Part shown: one piece after another, positions 1 to 8,538 of the stretch
Position numbering within the stretch: position 1 is the stretch's first letter
Layout of the letters: each line of letters starts with the position of its first letter
Source of the DNA: Paenibacillus apiarius
GTDB taxonomy: Bacteria > Bacillota > Bacilli > Paenibacillales > Paenibacillaceae
DNA length: 64,000 nucleotides
NCBI RefSeq assembly: GCF_017052585.1
Contig: NZ_JAFFHZ010000001.1
Location: 2,042,501-2,106,500 of the forward strand
Direction of reading: 5' to 3'
Notes under the pieces: generated by a model
Told to the model about the DNA's origin: nothing
Databases searched by the model: none
Seen by the model: the letters and a program-made list of their open reading frames with translations, nothing else
Translations under genes and position numbers: made by a program

Positions 1-106
1 ATTGCCCCGCTTCCAGCGTAAGATCCAGCCCATTTAGCGCCAGGGGCGCAGCCGGTCCCTGTCTAGGGTAGTGAAACGTCAACCGTTCGGCATGTACGAT
101 GGCCAT
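1..106 (-). CDS. ECF transporter ATPase, N-terminal part (runs off the window)
   Basis: The reading frame begins at an ATG at 106 and is open to the window edge, giving about 35 residues: MAIVHAERLTFHYPRQGP, then a stretch ending LDLTLEAGQ. This is the usual start of an ABC ATPase ahead of its Walker A motif (aromatic A-loop in LTFHYP). It overlaps the end of the preceding fusion gene by 28 bases, so the two are translationally coupled. By position it should be the second ATPase (EcfA2-like) of an energy-coupling-factor module whose first ATPase is the C-terminal half of the upstream gene. The transmembrane EcfT partner would lie outside the window. Confidence 0.75.
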   Translation of the reverse strand, partial: MAIVHAERLTFHYPRQGPAAPLALNGLDLTLEAGQ

Positions 107-1638
107 AGCGAGTTCACCAGCTCTCTTTCATCATTCGTATCCGCCACGTTGATGCCGCGCGCTTGAAGCGCTTGGGACAATGCCAACGCAAACGGTGGCT
201 GCAGGCGGCATTGCCGCATCAGGTCTTCATTGTGAAACAATTCAGCAGGCCGCATATCTGCCGCAATCTGCCCTTCCTTCAGCACGATGGCCCGGTCCGA
301 GGCCAGAATTTCCTCCGCATCATGCGTGACGGAAATAATGGTATAACGGTTCGATGCATGCATTCGCTGCAATTGTGCCGTCAGCTCCCGCTTGGAACGT
401 TCGTCGAGCATCGAGGTTGCCTCGTCGAATATAATAATATCGGGCCGCAGCACCATGATGCCCGCTATGGCCACCCGCTGCTTCTGTCCGCCCGACAGCT
501 CTGCCGGATGACGATCCAACCACTCGTCTACGCGGAACTCGGCGGCAACCTCTGCAATCTGCCGCTCCATCTCTTCCCGGGAGACGCAGCGATTCTCCAT
601 CCCGAAGGCAATGTCGTCCTTCACTGTCGTTGCAAAAAATTGATTGTCTGGATTTTGGAACAAAAAACCGACGCGTCGGCGAATGTCGCCGACGCTGCTC
701 TCATCGAGGTGCAGCCCATTCACATAAATATGCCCATCATGGGGCATAAACAAACCGTTCAACAGCTTAATGAGCGTCGATTTGCCCGAACCGTTCGGAC
801 CGACGATGGAGACCCATTGTCCATGCGGCACATGCAACGATATGCCCGCGAACAATTTCTGCTTGCCTCCATATTGAAAATGCACGTCCTTCATCACGAT
901 TGCATCGTCCGGCTTCCAATTACGCGCCTTACGCGCCGCCGCGGATTCCGCGGACGGATCAGCCGCAGACTGCGGCGCAGCTGCCTGATCCACCAGCATT
1001 GCTTGGGCAGAGGCTTGCTCCATTGAGGGCGCTCTGCGCTTGCCGTCCGTTGCTGATGCGCCAACTTGGGGAGTCCAAGTGTCGAACAGCGGCAGCTTCT
1101 CCAGTGCAGCAACAATATATTTCACGGCAATGCCGATAAAAATCCCCGTAACGACCCCGGTAATGAGCAGAGCAGGCAAATAGTAAAATATATTACCCGT
1201 GCCGAAGACGATGTAAGCCGCCGTCAATTGCCCCGCATTGTGCGCCGCCCCGCCGACAACGCTGATGCCGATTAAGCTCACGCTGTCGCGTCCTATCTTC
1301 AGAATGGCATACATGACGATAAAGCTGAACAGCGAGCCCAAAAAGCTGAATAAGAACGCGGAGAATGTGCCGAGCATTAACGTCATGAGGAGCGTCTTCA
1401 GCACGACGAGCATCAATGCATCGCGTCCGTTCAAAAAGTACAAGCACGCCAAAATCATCACGTTGGCAAGCCCCAGCTTCGCCCCCGGAATGGGCAGAAT
1501 CGTCTGCACTGGAAGCATCGCTTCAACGAATCCGAGCACGACGGCAACAGCGCTGAAGATAGCAATGATGACTGCTTTCTTCAACGCTTCCGATTGGTTC
1601 GGCAGGCGGGAGCCCTCCGATTTACTGTACGACGGCAT
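79..1638 (-). CDS. Gx-transporter (EetB-like) membrane protein fused to ECF ATPase
   Basis: A 519-residue two-part protein. Residues 15-180 are hydrophobic, with about five or six membrane segments, and carry the Gx-transporter/heptaprenyl-diphosphate-synthase-component-I pattern (PIPGAKLGLAN, VGGAAHNAGQL). After a low-complexity Ala/Ser linker (about 190-245) comes an ABC ATPase with Walker A GPNGSGKST (about 280), Q-loop FLFQNPDNQFF, signature LSGGQKQRVAIAG and Walker B IIIFDEAT, typical of EcfA/CbiO. The usual genes are separate, so the fusion is notable. ATG at 1638 is chosen because GAGGAG lies 10 bases upstream; GTG codons at 1656 and 1647 are poorly placed. The gene overlaps the NusG-II gene by 17 bases and the next ATPase by 28. 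Inferred role: membrane part of a flavin/quinone redox or ECF uptake system. Confidence 0.85.
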   Translation of the reverse strand: MPSYSKSEGSRLPNQSEALKKAVIIAIFSAVAVVLGFVEAMLPVQTILPIPGAKLGLANVMILACLYFLNGRDALMLVVLKTLLMTLMLGTFSAFLFSFLGSLFSFIVMYAILKIGRDSVSLIGISVVGGAAHNAGQLTAAYIVFGTGNIFYYLPALLITGVVTGIFIGIAVKYIVAALEKLPLFDTWTPQVGASATDGKRRAPSMEQASAQAMLVDQAAAPQSAADPSAESAAARKARNWKPDDAIVMKDVHFQYGGKQKLFAGISLHVPHGQWVSIVGPNGSGKSTLIKLLNGLFMPHDGHIYVNGLHLDESSVGDIRRRVGFLFQNPDNQFFATTVKDDIAFGMENRCVSREEMERQIAEVAAEFRVDEWLDRHPAELSGGQKQRVAIAGIMVLRPDIIIFDEATSMLDERSKRELTAQLQRMHASNRYTIISVTHDAEEILASDRAIVLKEGQIAADMRPAELFHNEDLMRQCRLQPPFALALSQALQARGINVADTNDERELVNSLWPSYMPNG

Positions 1639-2020
1639 CGATGTCACTCTCCTCACCGGTGTCTCCTTCGCTAAACAACTCTACGAGCACGCGATGGGGA
1701 AGGCATACGATCGTATCGTTAGGCCGCGACACGAAGCCGAATGATAGACATACCTTGTCCGGACAGTCGGCATCGAACATTTCAATGCCGTAATCATGGA
1801 CTTTTAAAATGTTGATGCCGTGATCGGTGTCGACTTTAATAATTTGCTCTTCTTGCGTCAATTCCACTTTTTTATAGAGCTCGCCATCTACGGATATGTG
1901 GGCGACCACCTTTGAATTGTGCAAATTTTCACTTTCGTTCTGAAACAACCACTTCGGCACGAGAAACGCCAGCGCCGCGATGACAATTACACCGATGAGG
2001 ATCAGGTCTCCACGCTTCAT
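1622..2020 (-). CDS. NusG domain II-containing protein (EetA-like)
   Basis: A 132-residue protein with one N-terminal membrane segment (about residues 5-22, LILIGVIVIAALAFLVP) followed by an extracytoplasmic NusG-II beta domain. That domain contains VHDYGIEMFDADCPDKVCLSFGFV and a final IVCLPHRVLVEL, the three-cysteine pattern of this family. ATG at 2020 has GAGGAG nine bases upstream; longer readings have no ribosome binding site. It is not the transcription factor NusG. In several Firmicutes, proteins of this type sit beside Gx transporters and ApbE flavin transferases in flavin-based extracellular electron transfer loci, matching the neighbours here. The role in this organism is inferred from context. 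Confidence 0.8.
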   Translation of the reverse strand: MKRGDLILIGVIVIAALAFLVPKWLFQNESENLHNSKVVAHISVDGELYKKVELTQEEQIIKVDTDHGINILKVHDYGIEMFDADCPDKVCLSFGFVSRPNDTIVCLPHRVLVELFSEGDTGEESDIDAVVQ

Positions 2021-2170
2021 GTTTGTTGACTCCTCGGGATTCATTTTAATTTTGAAACTATATGTCATTATAACTCTTCGTGTAGAAAGGTTCAATGTTC
2101 GCGCCTTGGCGGAACCGTGAACAAAGGGCATAAATCGGGCTTACGCCGCTCCATTTATGATGTGCTTGAT

Positions 2171-2198
2171 TTGCAACTCGGATGGGAACTGCTATAAT
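2171..2198 (+). promoter_or_regulatory. Sigma-A-type promoter of apbE
   Basis: TTGCAA (2171-2176) and a perfect TATAAT (2193-2198) are separated by 16 bases, about 50 bases before the apbE start codon. The divergent NusG-II operon begins 150 bases to the left. Confidence 0.6.
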
Positions 2199-2249
2199 AA
2201 GATGCTTGCATAAGACCTTTAAAGCTTAAAAATGTTGGAGGAATGGCCT

Positions 2250-3350
2250 ATGACACATCGTTCACGCGGTTTGCTGCGCAGTGCGCTCCTTCTGCTGGCT
2301 GCCTTCGCTCTCATTGTTAGCGGATGCGGAAATGGCGGCAAAGACAGCAGCGCTGCCGGTGCCAAGACGGATGCCGGTAAGGCGGGCAGCAAATCATCCA
2401 TTAAACAACAGTCGTACTTTATCTTCGATACCATCGTTACCGTCAAGATATATGATGAGCGTGCCGGAGACAATCAATTCAAAGATATTGAGGCCATACT
2501 GAATGAAATCGACGCCAATCTGAACCGAACGAAAGACACGAGCGAGCTTGCCAAAATACGCAGCGCTGCCGGCAAAGAGGCAGTTCAAGTATCGCAGGAA
2601 ACGTTCGATGTCGTGGCGAAGTCGATTGACTACGCCAAACGGACGAAGGGACGCTTCGATCCGACTGTCGGCCCGATTGTGGATTTATGGAATATTGGAC
2701 ACGAGAATGCCAAAGTACCGGACCCGAAAGTATTGCAGGATAAGCTGCAGCTGGTTGGATACGAAGACGTGACGCTCAATCCCGACAAACGCGAGATCAA
2801 GTTGAACCGAGAAGGGATGGAGCTGGACATGGGCAGCATCGGCAAAGGATATGCAGCCGACCGCATTGCCGATTACTTGCGCGAATCCGGCTTTCCAAGC
2901 GCGATTGTCGACTTGGGAGGCAACATCTACGCCGTAGGCGAGAAACCCGGCGGAAGCGATTGGACCATCGGCGTACAAGACCCGGATACTACCCGGGGCA
3001 ATCAGATTGGAAAAATGAAGGTGAAGGATAAAACCATCGTCACTTCCGGCGTATATGAACGTTATTTTGTAGAGAACGGGAAACACTATCATCACATTCT
3101 TGATCCAGCGACGGGATACCCTGTCGATAATCAACTGAGCAGTGTGACGATTGTAACGAGCAGCTCGACGGACGCGGATGCGCTCTCCACCTCTACCTTT
3201 GCCCTTGGCTTGGAGGAGGGCATGAAATTCGTCGAATCAAATCCAGATGTGGAAGCGATTTTTATTACGACGGAGCATGATGTATACTGCACCTCAGGCA
3301 TCAAGAAGATATTCGAACTAACGAACGATAAATATAAGATTGTCAATTAG
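2250..3350 (+). CDS. apbE: FAD:protein FMN transferase, ApbE family lipoprotein
   Basis: A 366-residue exported lipoprotein: basic N terminus, hydrophobic stretch, lipobox VSGC at about residues 24-27. It attaches FMN covalently to Ser/Thr of partner flavoproteins outside the membrane. ApbE motifs are visible: FDTIVTVKIY, FDPTVGPIVDLWNIG, the core LDMGSIGKGYAADRI, VDLGGNIYAVG, and the HHILDPATGYPV metal/FAD-binding stretch with a C-terminal STDADALSTSTFALG. ATG at 2250 is preceded by GGAGG at 2239-2243; the ATG at 2232 lies upstream of that site and is rejected. Divergent from the NusG-II/Gx/ECF genes, which supports a shared redox function. No obvious FMN-acceptor protein is visible in the window. 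Confidence 0.93.
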   Translation: MTHRSRGLLRSALLLLAAFALIVSGCGNGGKDSSAAGAKTDAGKAGSKSSIKQQSYFIFDTIVTVKIYDERAGDNQFKDIEAILNEIDANLNRTKDTSELAKIRSAAGKEAVQVSQETFDVVAKSIDYAKRTKGRFDPTVGPIVDLWNIGHENAKVPDPKVLQDKLQLVGYEDVTLNPDKREIKLNREGMELDMGSIGKGYAADRIADYLRESGFPSAIVDLGGNIYAVGEKPGGSDWTIGVQDPDTTRGNQIGKMKVKDKTIVTSGVYERYFVENGKHYHHILDPATGYPVDNQLSSVTIVTSSSTDADALSTSTFALGLEEGMKFVESNPDVEAIFITTEHDVYCTSGIKKIFELTNDKYKIVN

Positions 3351-3512
3351 AGGTTATTTTCAATCGCGACCTTTTTTGAACCTGCACCATTCGTGTTGCG
3401 TCAACAATCAAGCGCCCGCTTCGCGGCAAGCTCCTGCTCCATGCAGGCTGCCAGCGATAGCGGGCACTTCTGTCTTAATAAACGATATGAAGATGTTGGA
3501 AGGATGTTATCC

Positions 3513-4868
3513 ATGTTTTGGTTACAATTGCTTATAGTCATCATTGCCTTATACATCGGATCCAGACTTGGAGGAATCGGACTCGGCGTTATGGGAGGCC
3601 TTGGTCTGTCCATACTCACCTTCGGCTTCGGGTTAGAACCGACTGCTCCGCCCATCGACGTGATGCTGATGATTGCTGCCGTCATCACGGCAGCCTCTAC
3701 CATGCAAGCGGCCGGAGGGATGGATGTGCTCGTTCGCATTGCCGAACAGGCGCTGCGGCGCAATCCGCAGCACATCACGCTTATGGCGCCGCTTGTCACC
3801 TATTTGTTCACGATCTGCGCCGGAACCGGGCATGTCGCATACTCCGTGATGCCGGTCATTGCCGAGGTGTCCCGCCAATCGGGAGTGCGTCCGGAACGGC
3901 CGATGTCCATTGCGGTTATCGCCTCGCAGCAAGCCATCACCGCAAGTCCGATCTCGGCGGCGACCGTCGCTCTGCTGTCGCTCCTGTCCGGTCAAGGATA
4001 CCATCTGTTCGATATTTTGCTGGTGAGCATTCCCGCAACGTTTATTGGCTGCTTAGCGGCCGCGTTAATTATGACCCGGTACGGCAAGCCGCTCGACCAG
4101 GACGAGGAATTTCGCCGCCGTGTAGCAGAAGGAAGCGTGCCGCCGATCGGCGTTCGTGACGGGCAGGGCGGTGCAAGCGCACAAGATGGAGCCAATGCGA
4201 ATCCAGGCTTGGGACGGGGAGCGATTGCTTCGGTTGCGCTGTTCTTGCTTGGCGTCATCCTTGTCGTGCTATTCGGCTCTATTCCGTCCCTGCGTCCTTC
4301 TTGGACAGATGCGGAAGGGCTCATGCATACGCTCGGCATGCCCCAAGTCGTCGAAATGGTCATGCTCTCTACCTCTGCCGTCATTTTGCTCATCACCCGC
4401 ATACCGGCTGGCAATGTAGTGAAAGGCGGTGTGTTTGTCCCCGGCATGCAGGCTGTTATCAGCATATTCGGCATTGCATGGATGGGGGACACCTTTTTTA
4501 AAGGAAATATGGATGTGCTCCAACGGTCGATCCATGATGCCGTCACTGCGGCTCCATGGCTATTCGCCTTCGCCTTGTTCGCCATGTCCATTCTGCTGAA
4601 CAGCCAGGCGGCAACGATCCGCGGCTTAATGCCGCTCGGCATCGCTTTAGGCTTGCCCGCCCCTGCGCTCATTGCGATGTTTCCGGCGGTGAACGGCTAT
4701 TTCTTTATCCCGAATTATCCGACAGTCATCGCCGCGATTCAATTCGACCGCACGGGAACGACGCGAATCGGGCGCTATTTGCTCAATCATAGCTTTATGC
4801 TGCCCGGACTGGTCGCTACCTTGGTCGCGGTCATCGCGGGGTTCATTCTAGCTCAGCTTGTGCTCTAG
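3513..4868 (+). CDS. Anaerobic C4-dicarboxylate transporter, Dcu family
   Basis: A 451-residue polytopic membrane protein of DcuA/DcuB type: N-terminal LYIGSRLGGIGLGVMGGLGL, then TAASTMQAAGGMDVLVRIAE, the conserved TICAGTGHVAYSVMPVIAEV and SQQAITASPISAA, and a C-terminal NSQAATIRGLMPLG with NGYFFIPNYPT. The family exchanges fumarate, malate, aspartate and succinate during anaerobic growth. ATG at 3513 has GGAAGG nine bases upstream. It follows apbE by about 160 bases on the same strand, so read-through is possible, and a fumarate link to the neighbouring flavin locus is a reasonable inference. A short GC hairpin follows the stop (4869-4884) but lacks a T-run. Confidence 0.92.
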   Translation: MFWLQLLIVIIALYIGSRLGGIGLGVMGGLGLSILTFGFGLEPTAPPIDVMLMIAAVITAASTMQAAGGMDVLVRIAEQALRRNPQHITLMAPLVTYLFTICAGTGHVAYSVMPVIAEVSRQSGVRPERPMSIAVIASQQAITASPISAATVALLSLLSGQGYHLFDILLVSIPATFIGCLAAALIMTRYGKPLDQDEEFRRRVAEGSVPPIGVRDGQGGASAQDGANANPGLGRGAIASVALFLLGVILVVLFGSIPSLRPSWTDAEGLMHTLGMPQVVEMVMLSTSAVILLITRIPAGNVVKGGVFVPGMQAVISIFGIAWMGDTFFKGNMDVLQRSIHDAVTAAPWLFAFALFAMSILLNSQAATIRGLMPLGIALGLPAPALIAMFPAVNGYFFIPNYPTVIAAIQFDRTGTTRIGRYLLNHSFMLPGLVATLVAVIAGFILAQLVL

Positions 4869-5063
4869 GCGGCCTAAGCCGCCTGGAACCACACTAGATC
4901 CGCCGTGACTGCCGCATGGTCAGAAGGGGAACGGATGGCATGTGTCTTAATGACAGAAGCGTGTGACCGCTAACACAAAGCCGGCATCAAACCTCCATAA
5001 CGTCTTACTATACGCCAGAGCAGTTGCCTCGCCAGGCATTGCAGTGAATTCCATGCTTTCACC

Positions 5064-5918
5064 CTATCCCCAAATACTAATCAAAGCCATACCAGCCGCT
5101 ACTATAGCTGAAGTAACAAGCCTCGCCCGCCCCTGCTGCTCTTTCAGCACAAAAATGCCAAGCAATGTCCCGATAACAATGCTGAATTCACGAATCGGAG
5201 CCAAGTGCGCGAGCGGCGCCAATGTCATGGCAAACAGGAACAAGAGATAAGAACCCGGCGATAAAATCGTTCCAAGCACAATGGTGCGCCAATTGATGCG
5301 CCATTCCTGACGCAGCTGCTTCGTCCGGACGACGGATGGAGCCAAGAAGAGAAGCGCGCCAAGGTTAGAAATTTGGATAAGTCCCAACGGGCTGAAAAAT
5401 TCAACGACCATCTTGTCGGTAAGCGTATAGCCAGCGGTACACAGCCCGACGGTGGTCGTAACGGCCAACGTGAGCCACCATCGTCTGTCCCGCGGTTCCT
5501 TCGACGAGAACATTCCGCTTAAGGCGAACAAACCGCCAACGATGAGCCCCCATCCGATCCACCCGACGAGAGACATGCTCTCGTTATACATAAATACGCT
5601 GACGACAGGCACGATAAGAGCGGCTGTCCCCCGCATCATCGGATAGACCTTCGATAGATCGCCTACCTGATAGGCTTTGGAGACGAGCCATAAGTAAATC
5701 CCTTGCAAAAATAGCGAACCTGCGAGCAGCATTCCGCTCGGCCAGGTCCACTGCATAACGTATAAATCGTGGATAAAGAATGGCATGAACAAAATGGCAG
5801 CCAAGCCGTGCAGACAAAATAAAAAGGATTCCTTATGAACGCTCCGCTTCGCGAACATATTCCATGTGGCATGCGCGAAGGCAGAGGCAATGACCAACAA
5901 TAATCCGTATATAAACAT
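5064..5918 (-). CDS. EamA/DMT-family transporter
   Basis: A 284-residue protein with about ten membrane segments in two EamA halves (first half to about residue 135; second half from WLTLAVTTTVGLCTAGYTLTDK). Typical features are HATWNMFAKRS near the N terminus, YLWLVSKAYQVGDLSKVYPMMRGTAALIVPV and a late REFSIVIGTLLGIFVLKEQQGR. These proteins export or import small metabolites; the substrate cannot be read from sequence. The start ATG at 5918 has AAGGA eight bases upstream. The gene stands alone between convergent dcu and the glycosidase gene. Confidence 0.85.
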   Translation of the reverse strand: MFIYGLLLVIASAFAHATWNMFAKRSVHKESFLFCLHGLAAILFMPFFIHDLYVMQWTWPSGMLLAGSLFLQGIYLWLVSKAYQVGDLSKVYPMMRGTAALIVPVVSVFMYNESMSLVGWIGWGLIVGGLFALSGMFSSKEPRDRRWWLTLAVTTTVGLCTAGYTLTDKMVVEFFSPLGLIQISNLGALLFLAPSVVRTKQLRQEWRINWRTIVLGTILSPGSYLLFLFAMTLAPLAHLAPIREFSIVIGTLLGIFVLKEQQGRARLVTSAIVAAGMALISIWG

Positions 5919-6076
5919 AACGAGGTTCCTTCTTTCAGTATGCAGAGGTATCGTAAGCGAAAGACGTGGCGCAGTCCTTCCCCCATCCTGCCCGGGCGGT
6001 TACTGCAAGACATCATTGTTATCAGGAGACCCGAAGACAGAGTCGTCGAGTCTCCCCTCTTGCAGTCAACAAGTCG

Positions 6077-7987
6077 TCAAGTAGCGGATAATACAGCTCC
6101 CGTCGCGATGCGGTGGAAGAACGGAGAATGAGAGATGCGATGCTCCCCTACCGGGTCGTTCGAATAGAACGGCAACCGCTCCGCTTCCAGCTCTTCCAAG
6201 CGCTCCGTCCGGCCTTCAACATAATCGATGAGGCGATCTTCCGCCGATTGCAGGCGGGCAAGGACACCGCCATAGCGAATGTCGAGCACTTCCCAACCGA
6301 ATGGCTTGCTCGTCGCCATCCACAAGCTGCGGTGCGCCTTGCGGGTCATATCGACAAGCGCGCGAATGCGCGGCAGCACATCCTCCGCGATACGGCGCAG
6401 CTCCGCCTGGTCACCGCCTCGATAAGCGCGCGTCACCTGCAGACCGATTGATGTCTTCGCGGCAAGCGCCTCGGCCAGCTTCGCGTAGAGATCAAATACG
6501 AGCACGTGATCTCCTGACGCCTTCGCGCGCGCATCTGCGAGCCGCTGCGCCAGATTGGCATAGTGCCCTGGCAGCGCAGTCTCCAGCTCACCTTCAATAT
6601 GCTTGTCGAACAAGCCAATGAGCGTATCCTGCCAGAGCAAGAACTTGGAGCCGTTCGAGCCGTGCATATTGTTCTTCGTTACACCCGGCGTCTCGTCCAG
6701 ATACGTCAGCTGCCAGTAATCGTCGAAGTTCTGCCCCGTACACAGCTTAAAGCGTTCCTTCATCTTCGCTTCATCGACTTCCCCCGCCGTATAACCGTGC
6801 TCCGCGAATAATTGCAAGCCAGGCAAGATCGTCATATGGTTCGTTTCTTGCCCGTTATCCCCCCAAGCGGTGGCGAATACTTCCTTAATCCCCTTGGATT
6901 TGCATGCCATAAGCGCCGGATTCGTGTTTTGCCACGTCTTGCCGTAGTTCGGGCTCATGCTGCCCCATAGCCAGACGCCACCGGCAAACACCGGATCAGA
7001 GCCGAATTTGCGGTGCTTCTCAATGAATTCTTCATAAAAGCCTTGGTCGTCGTGGTAGTAATCCCAGTAAACGAATTGTACGCCCTTCGGAATTTTCTCC
7101 ACCACTTCTGCGGAAAAATCAATGTCCAGATCGTAATAATGTCCGCCATTGTTCATCAACAGATGGAAGTACATATCGCTCCACATCATCGGTTCCAGCC
7201 CATGCTTGCGCGTAATGTCCATAACGCGGCTCAAATGCTCGTTCATAATGTCAAACCGTTCGCGGAAGCCATTCTTGAACAGGTAACGGCCGAGACCGAG
7301 GCCGAAAGCTTCGTCCATGCCGATATGAATGCGCCTGGAACGAAGCGATTGCGTCGCGGCTGTAATCATCTCTTCGATAAATCGATACGTCTCTTCAAAG
7401 CCGGCGAGCAGCACGTCCTCCGTATCACGCAGCTCATCCGCGTAATCCCACTTCAGCGCTTGCGCCAAATGGCCCAGCGTCTGTATGCATGGCACGATCT
7501 CGATGCCGAACCGTGCGGCATACTGATCGATGTCGTACAATTCTTCAGCGGTATAGCGGCCCCGCATATATCCGAAATACGGACGTTCCGGCACTTCATA
7601 CGTATCTTCGGTGTAGAGCATGACGCCATTCAAGCCCATCAAGGCCATCGAACGCATCATTTCCTTCATCATGCGCACATTCGGGACTGCGTTGCGCGAA
7701 GCGTCGATCATCGTTCCATTGTAAGTAAATTGAGGTTGCTCCGTTATACTGAATTCCGTCCGCACGCGCGCCTGCTCCACAAAAAGCCCGAGCGCACGGA
7801 AGAAATGAATTTTATCTTGGTAGCGTATTACACCTTGCCCTTGCGAAAGCTCGGCTGCAAGCGGACCGTCCCTGCGCTCCACCCGCACGGCAATGCCGTC
7901 CTCCGCCAGTTCAATCCCTAGCAGCTGCCGAAGCTCAACCACCCCTAGTGTCAAATCATCGATGTCGCCTTGCATGTTCAGTTTCAT
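6077..7987 (-). CDS. GH20-type beta-N-acetylhexosaminidase
   Basis: A 636-residue protein without signal peptide, so probably cytoplasmic. An N-terminal non-catalytic domain (1-100) is followed by a TIM barrel from about FTYNGTMIDASRNAVPNVRMM. The catalytic pair is in HIGMDEAFGLG (Asp-Glu), with downstream WSDMYFHLL and VYWDYYHDDQ, and a C-terminal helical domain. Size and motifs resemble GcnA-like exo-beta-N-acetylhexosaminidases that trim GlcNAc/GalNAc from imported oligosaccharides. ATG at 7987 has GGAGGG seven bases upstream; the upstream TTG overlaps that site. A cre-like catabolite-control box lies about 50 bases upstream, which suits a sugar-scavenging enzyme. Confidence 0.85.
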   Translation of the reverse strand: MKLNMQGDIDDLTLGVVELRQLLGIELAEDGIAVRVERRDGPLAAELSQGQGVIRYQDKIHFFRALGLFVEQARVRTEFSITEQPQFTYNGTMIDASRNAVPNVRMMKEMMRSMALMGLNGVMLYTEDTYEVPERPYFGYMRGRYTAEELYDIDQYAARFGIEIVPCIQTLGHLAQALKWDYADELRDTEDVLLAGFEETYRFIEEMITAATQSLRSRRIHIGMDEAFGLGLGRYLFKNGFRERFDIMNEHLSRVMDITRKHGLEPMMWSDMYFHLLMNNGGHYYDLDIDFSAEVVEKIPKGVQFVYWDYYHDDQGFYEEFIEKHRKFGSDPVFAGGVWLWGSMSPNYGKTWQNTNPALMACKSKGIKEVFATAWGDNGQETNHMTILPGLQLFAEHGYTAGEVDEAKMKERFKLCTGQNFDDYWQLTYLDETPGVTKNNMHGSNGSKFLLWQDTLIGLFDKHIEGELETALPGHYANLAQRLADARAKASGDHVLVFDLYAKLAEALAAKTSIGLQVTRAYRGGDQAELRRIAEDVLPRIRALVDMTRKAHRSLWMATSKPFGWEVLDIRYGGVLARLQSAEDRLIDYVEGRTERLEELEAERLPFYSNDPVGEHRISHSPFFHRIATGAVLSAT

Positions 7988-8033
7988 GCCAGTTCCCTCC
8001 AAGTGGTCATCATTTCCTGCTCTCTAACCGTTG

Positions 8034-8047
8034 CGGAAACGGTTACA
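8034..8047 (-). promoter_or_regulatory. Possible cre (CcpA) site upstream of the GH20 gene
   Basis: CGGAAACGGTTACA matches the cre consensus TGNAANCGNTNNCA at all fixed positions but the first. An overlapping inverted repeat AACCGTT...AACGGTT (8026-8044) could equally be a LacI-family operator. Position about 47-60 bases before the start codon fits repression. Confidence 0.45.
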
Positions 8048-8484
8048 TCTCGGTTAACTCCCGCAACCGCAATTTGGGCCCCTGTTAGATTGTAAACTGC
8101 TTTTAACACGAACCACTGCCTATTCTAACACAATTTCCAGCTCGTTCAACCGGAGCATTTATAGAAATGTACCCTTTGCTCCATTCTCCCCTTCCATCAG
8201 AAGAGTGGCGCGCTCTATGTACAATCTCGCTCTCTAATCGTGTTATTGCCGCCGTAGCAGATGGCAGCCGGTAGGCAGCTAATTCAGAATACGCTGCACT
8301 TCCCCGGTATCCTTTCTGATTGTATGGGAGCATGGACATCAGAGCCATTACAAAAAAGATAAACCACCTGTTTTCGCTCGAATGGATAGAATGGCTTTCA
8401 TTCTGAATGAAGGGGAGAGTGAAACGAAGGATGAAAAAAGCCCCCCTCTCCGGCAAGGATATGGATGACTCCGCGACGAGACAT
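8048..8484. other. Intergenic stretch without a supported gene
   Basis: No reading frame here has a ribosome binding site, family signature or plausible composition. A short palindrome TTCATTC-T-GAATGAA lies at 8397-8411 and could be an operator, but nothing nearby identifies a target. Confidence 0.5.
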
Positions 8485-8514
8485 CAAAAAAACCAAGCCC
8501 CATAAGGGCTTGGT
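8485..8514 (-). terminator. Rho-independent terminator of the formate/nitrite transporter gene
   Basis: On the minus strand ACCAAGCCC-TTATG-GGGCTTGGT is followed by a run of seven T. It starts about 25 bases after the stop codon. Confidence 0.9.
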
Positions 8515-8538
8515 CTCCTATATCAATCTGCCGGGAAA

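Noticed and set aside
163..1026. 287-codon plus-strand frame opposite the Gx/ECF fusion gene
   Set aside because: Antisense shadow of a strongly coding ABC domain; no ribosome binding site and no recognisable motif.
1622..2020. Transcription elongation factor NusG
   Set aside because: Only the NusG-II-type domain is present, behind a membrane anchor; no NGN or KOW domain.
7013..7921. 302-codon plus-strand frame opposite the GH20 gene
   Set aside because: Mirror frame of a clearly coding glycosidase; composition follows the complementary codon bias.
8103..8456. 117-codon minus-strand frame in the gap before the formate/nitrite gene terminator
   Set aside because: No ribosome binding site, low-complexity mixture of residues, located between an upstream promoter and a terminator of other genes.
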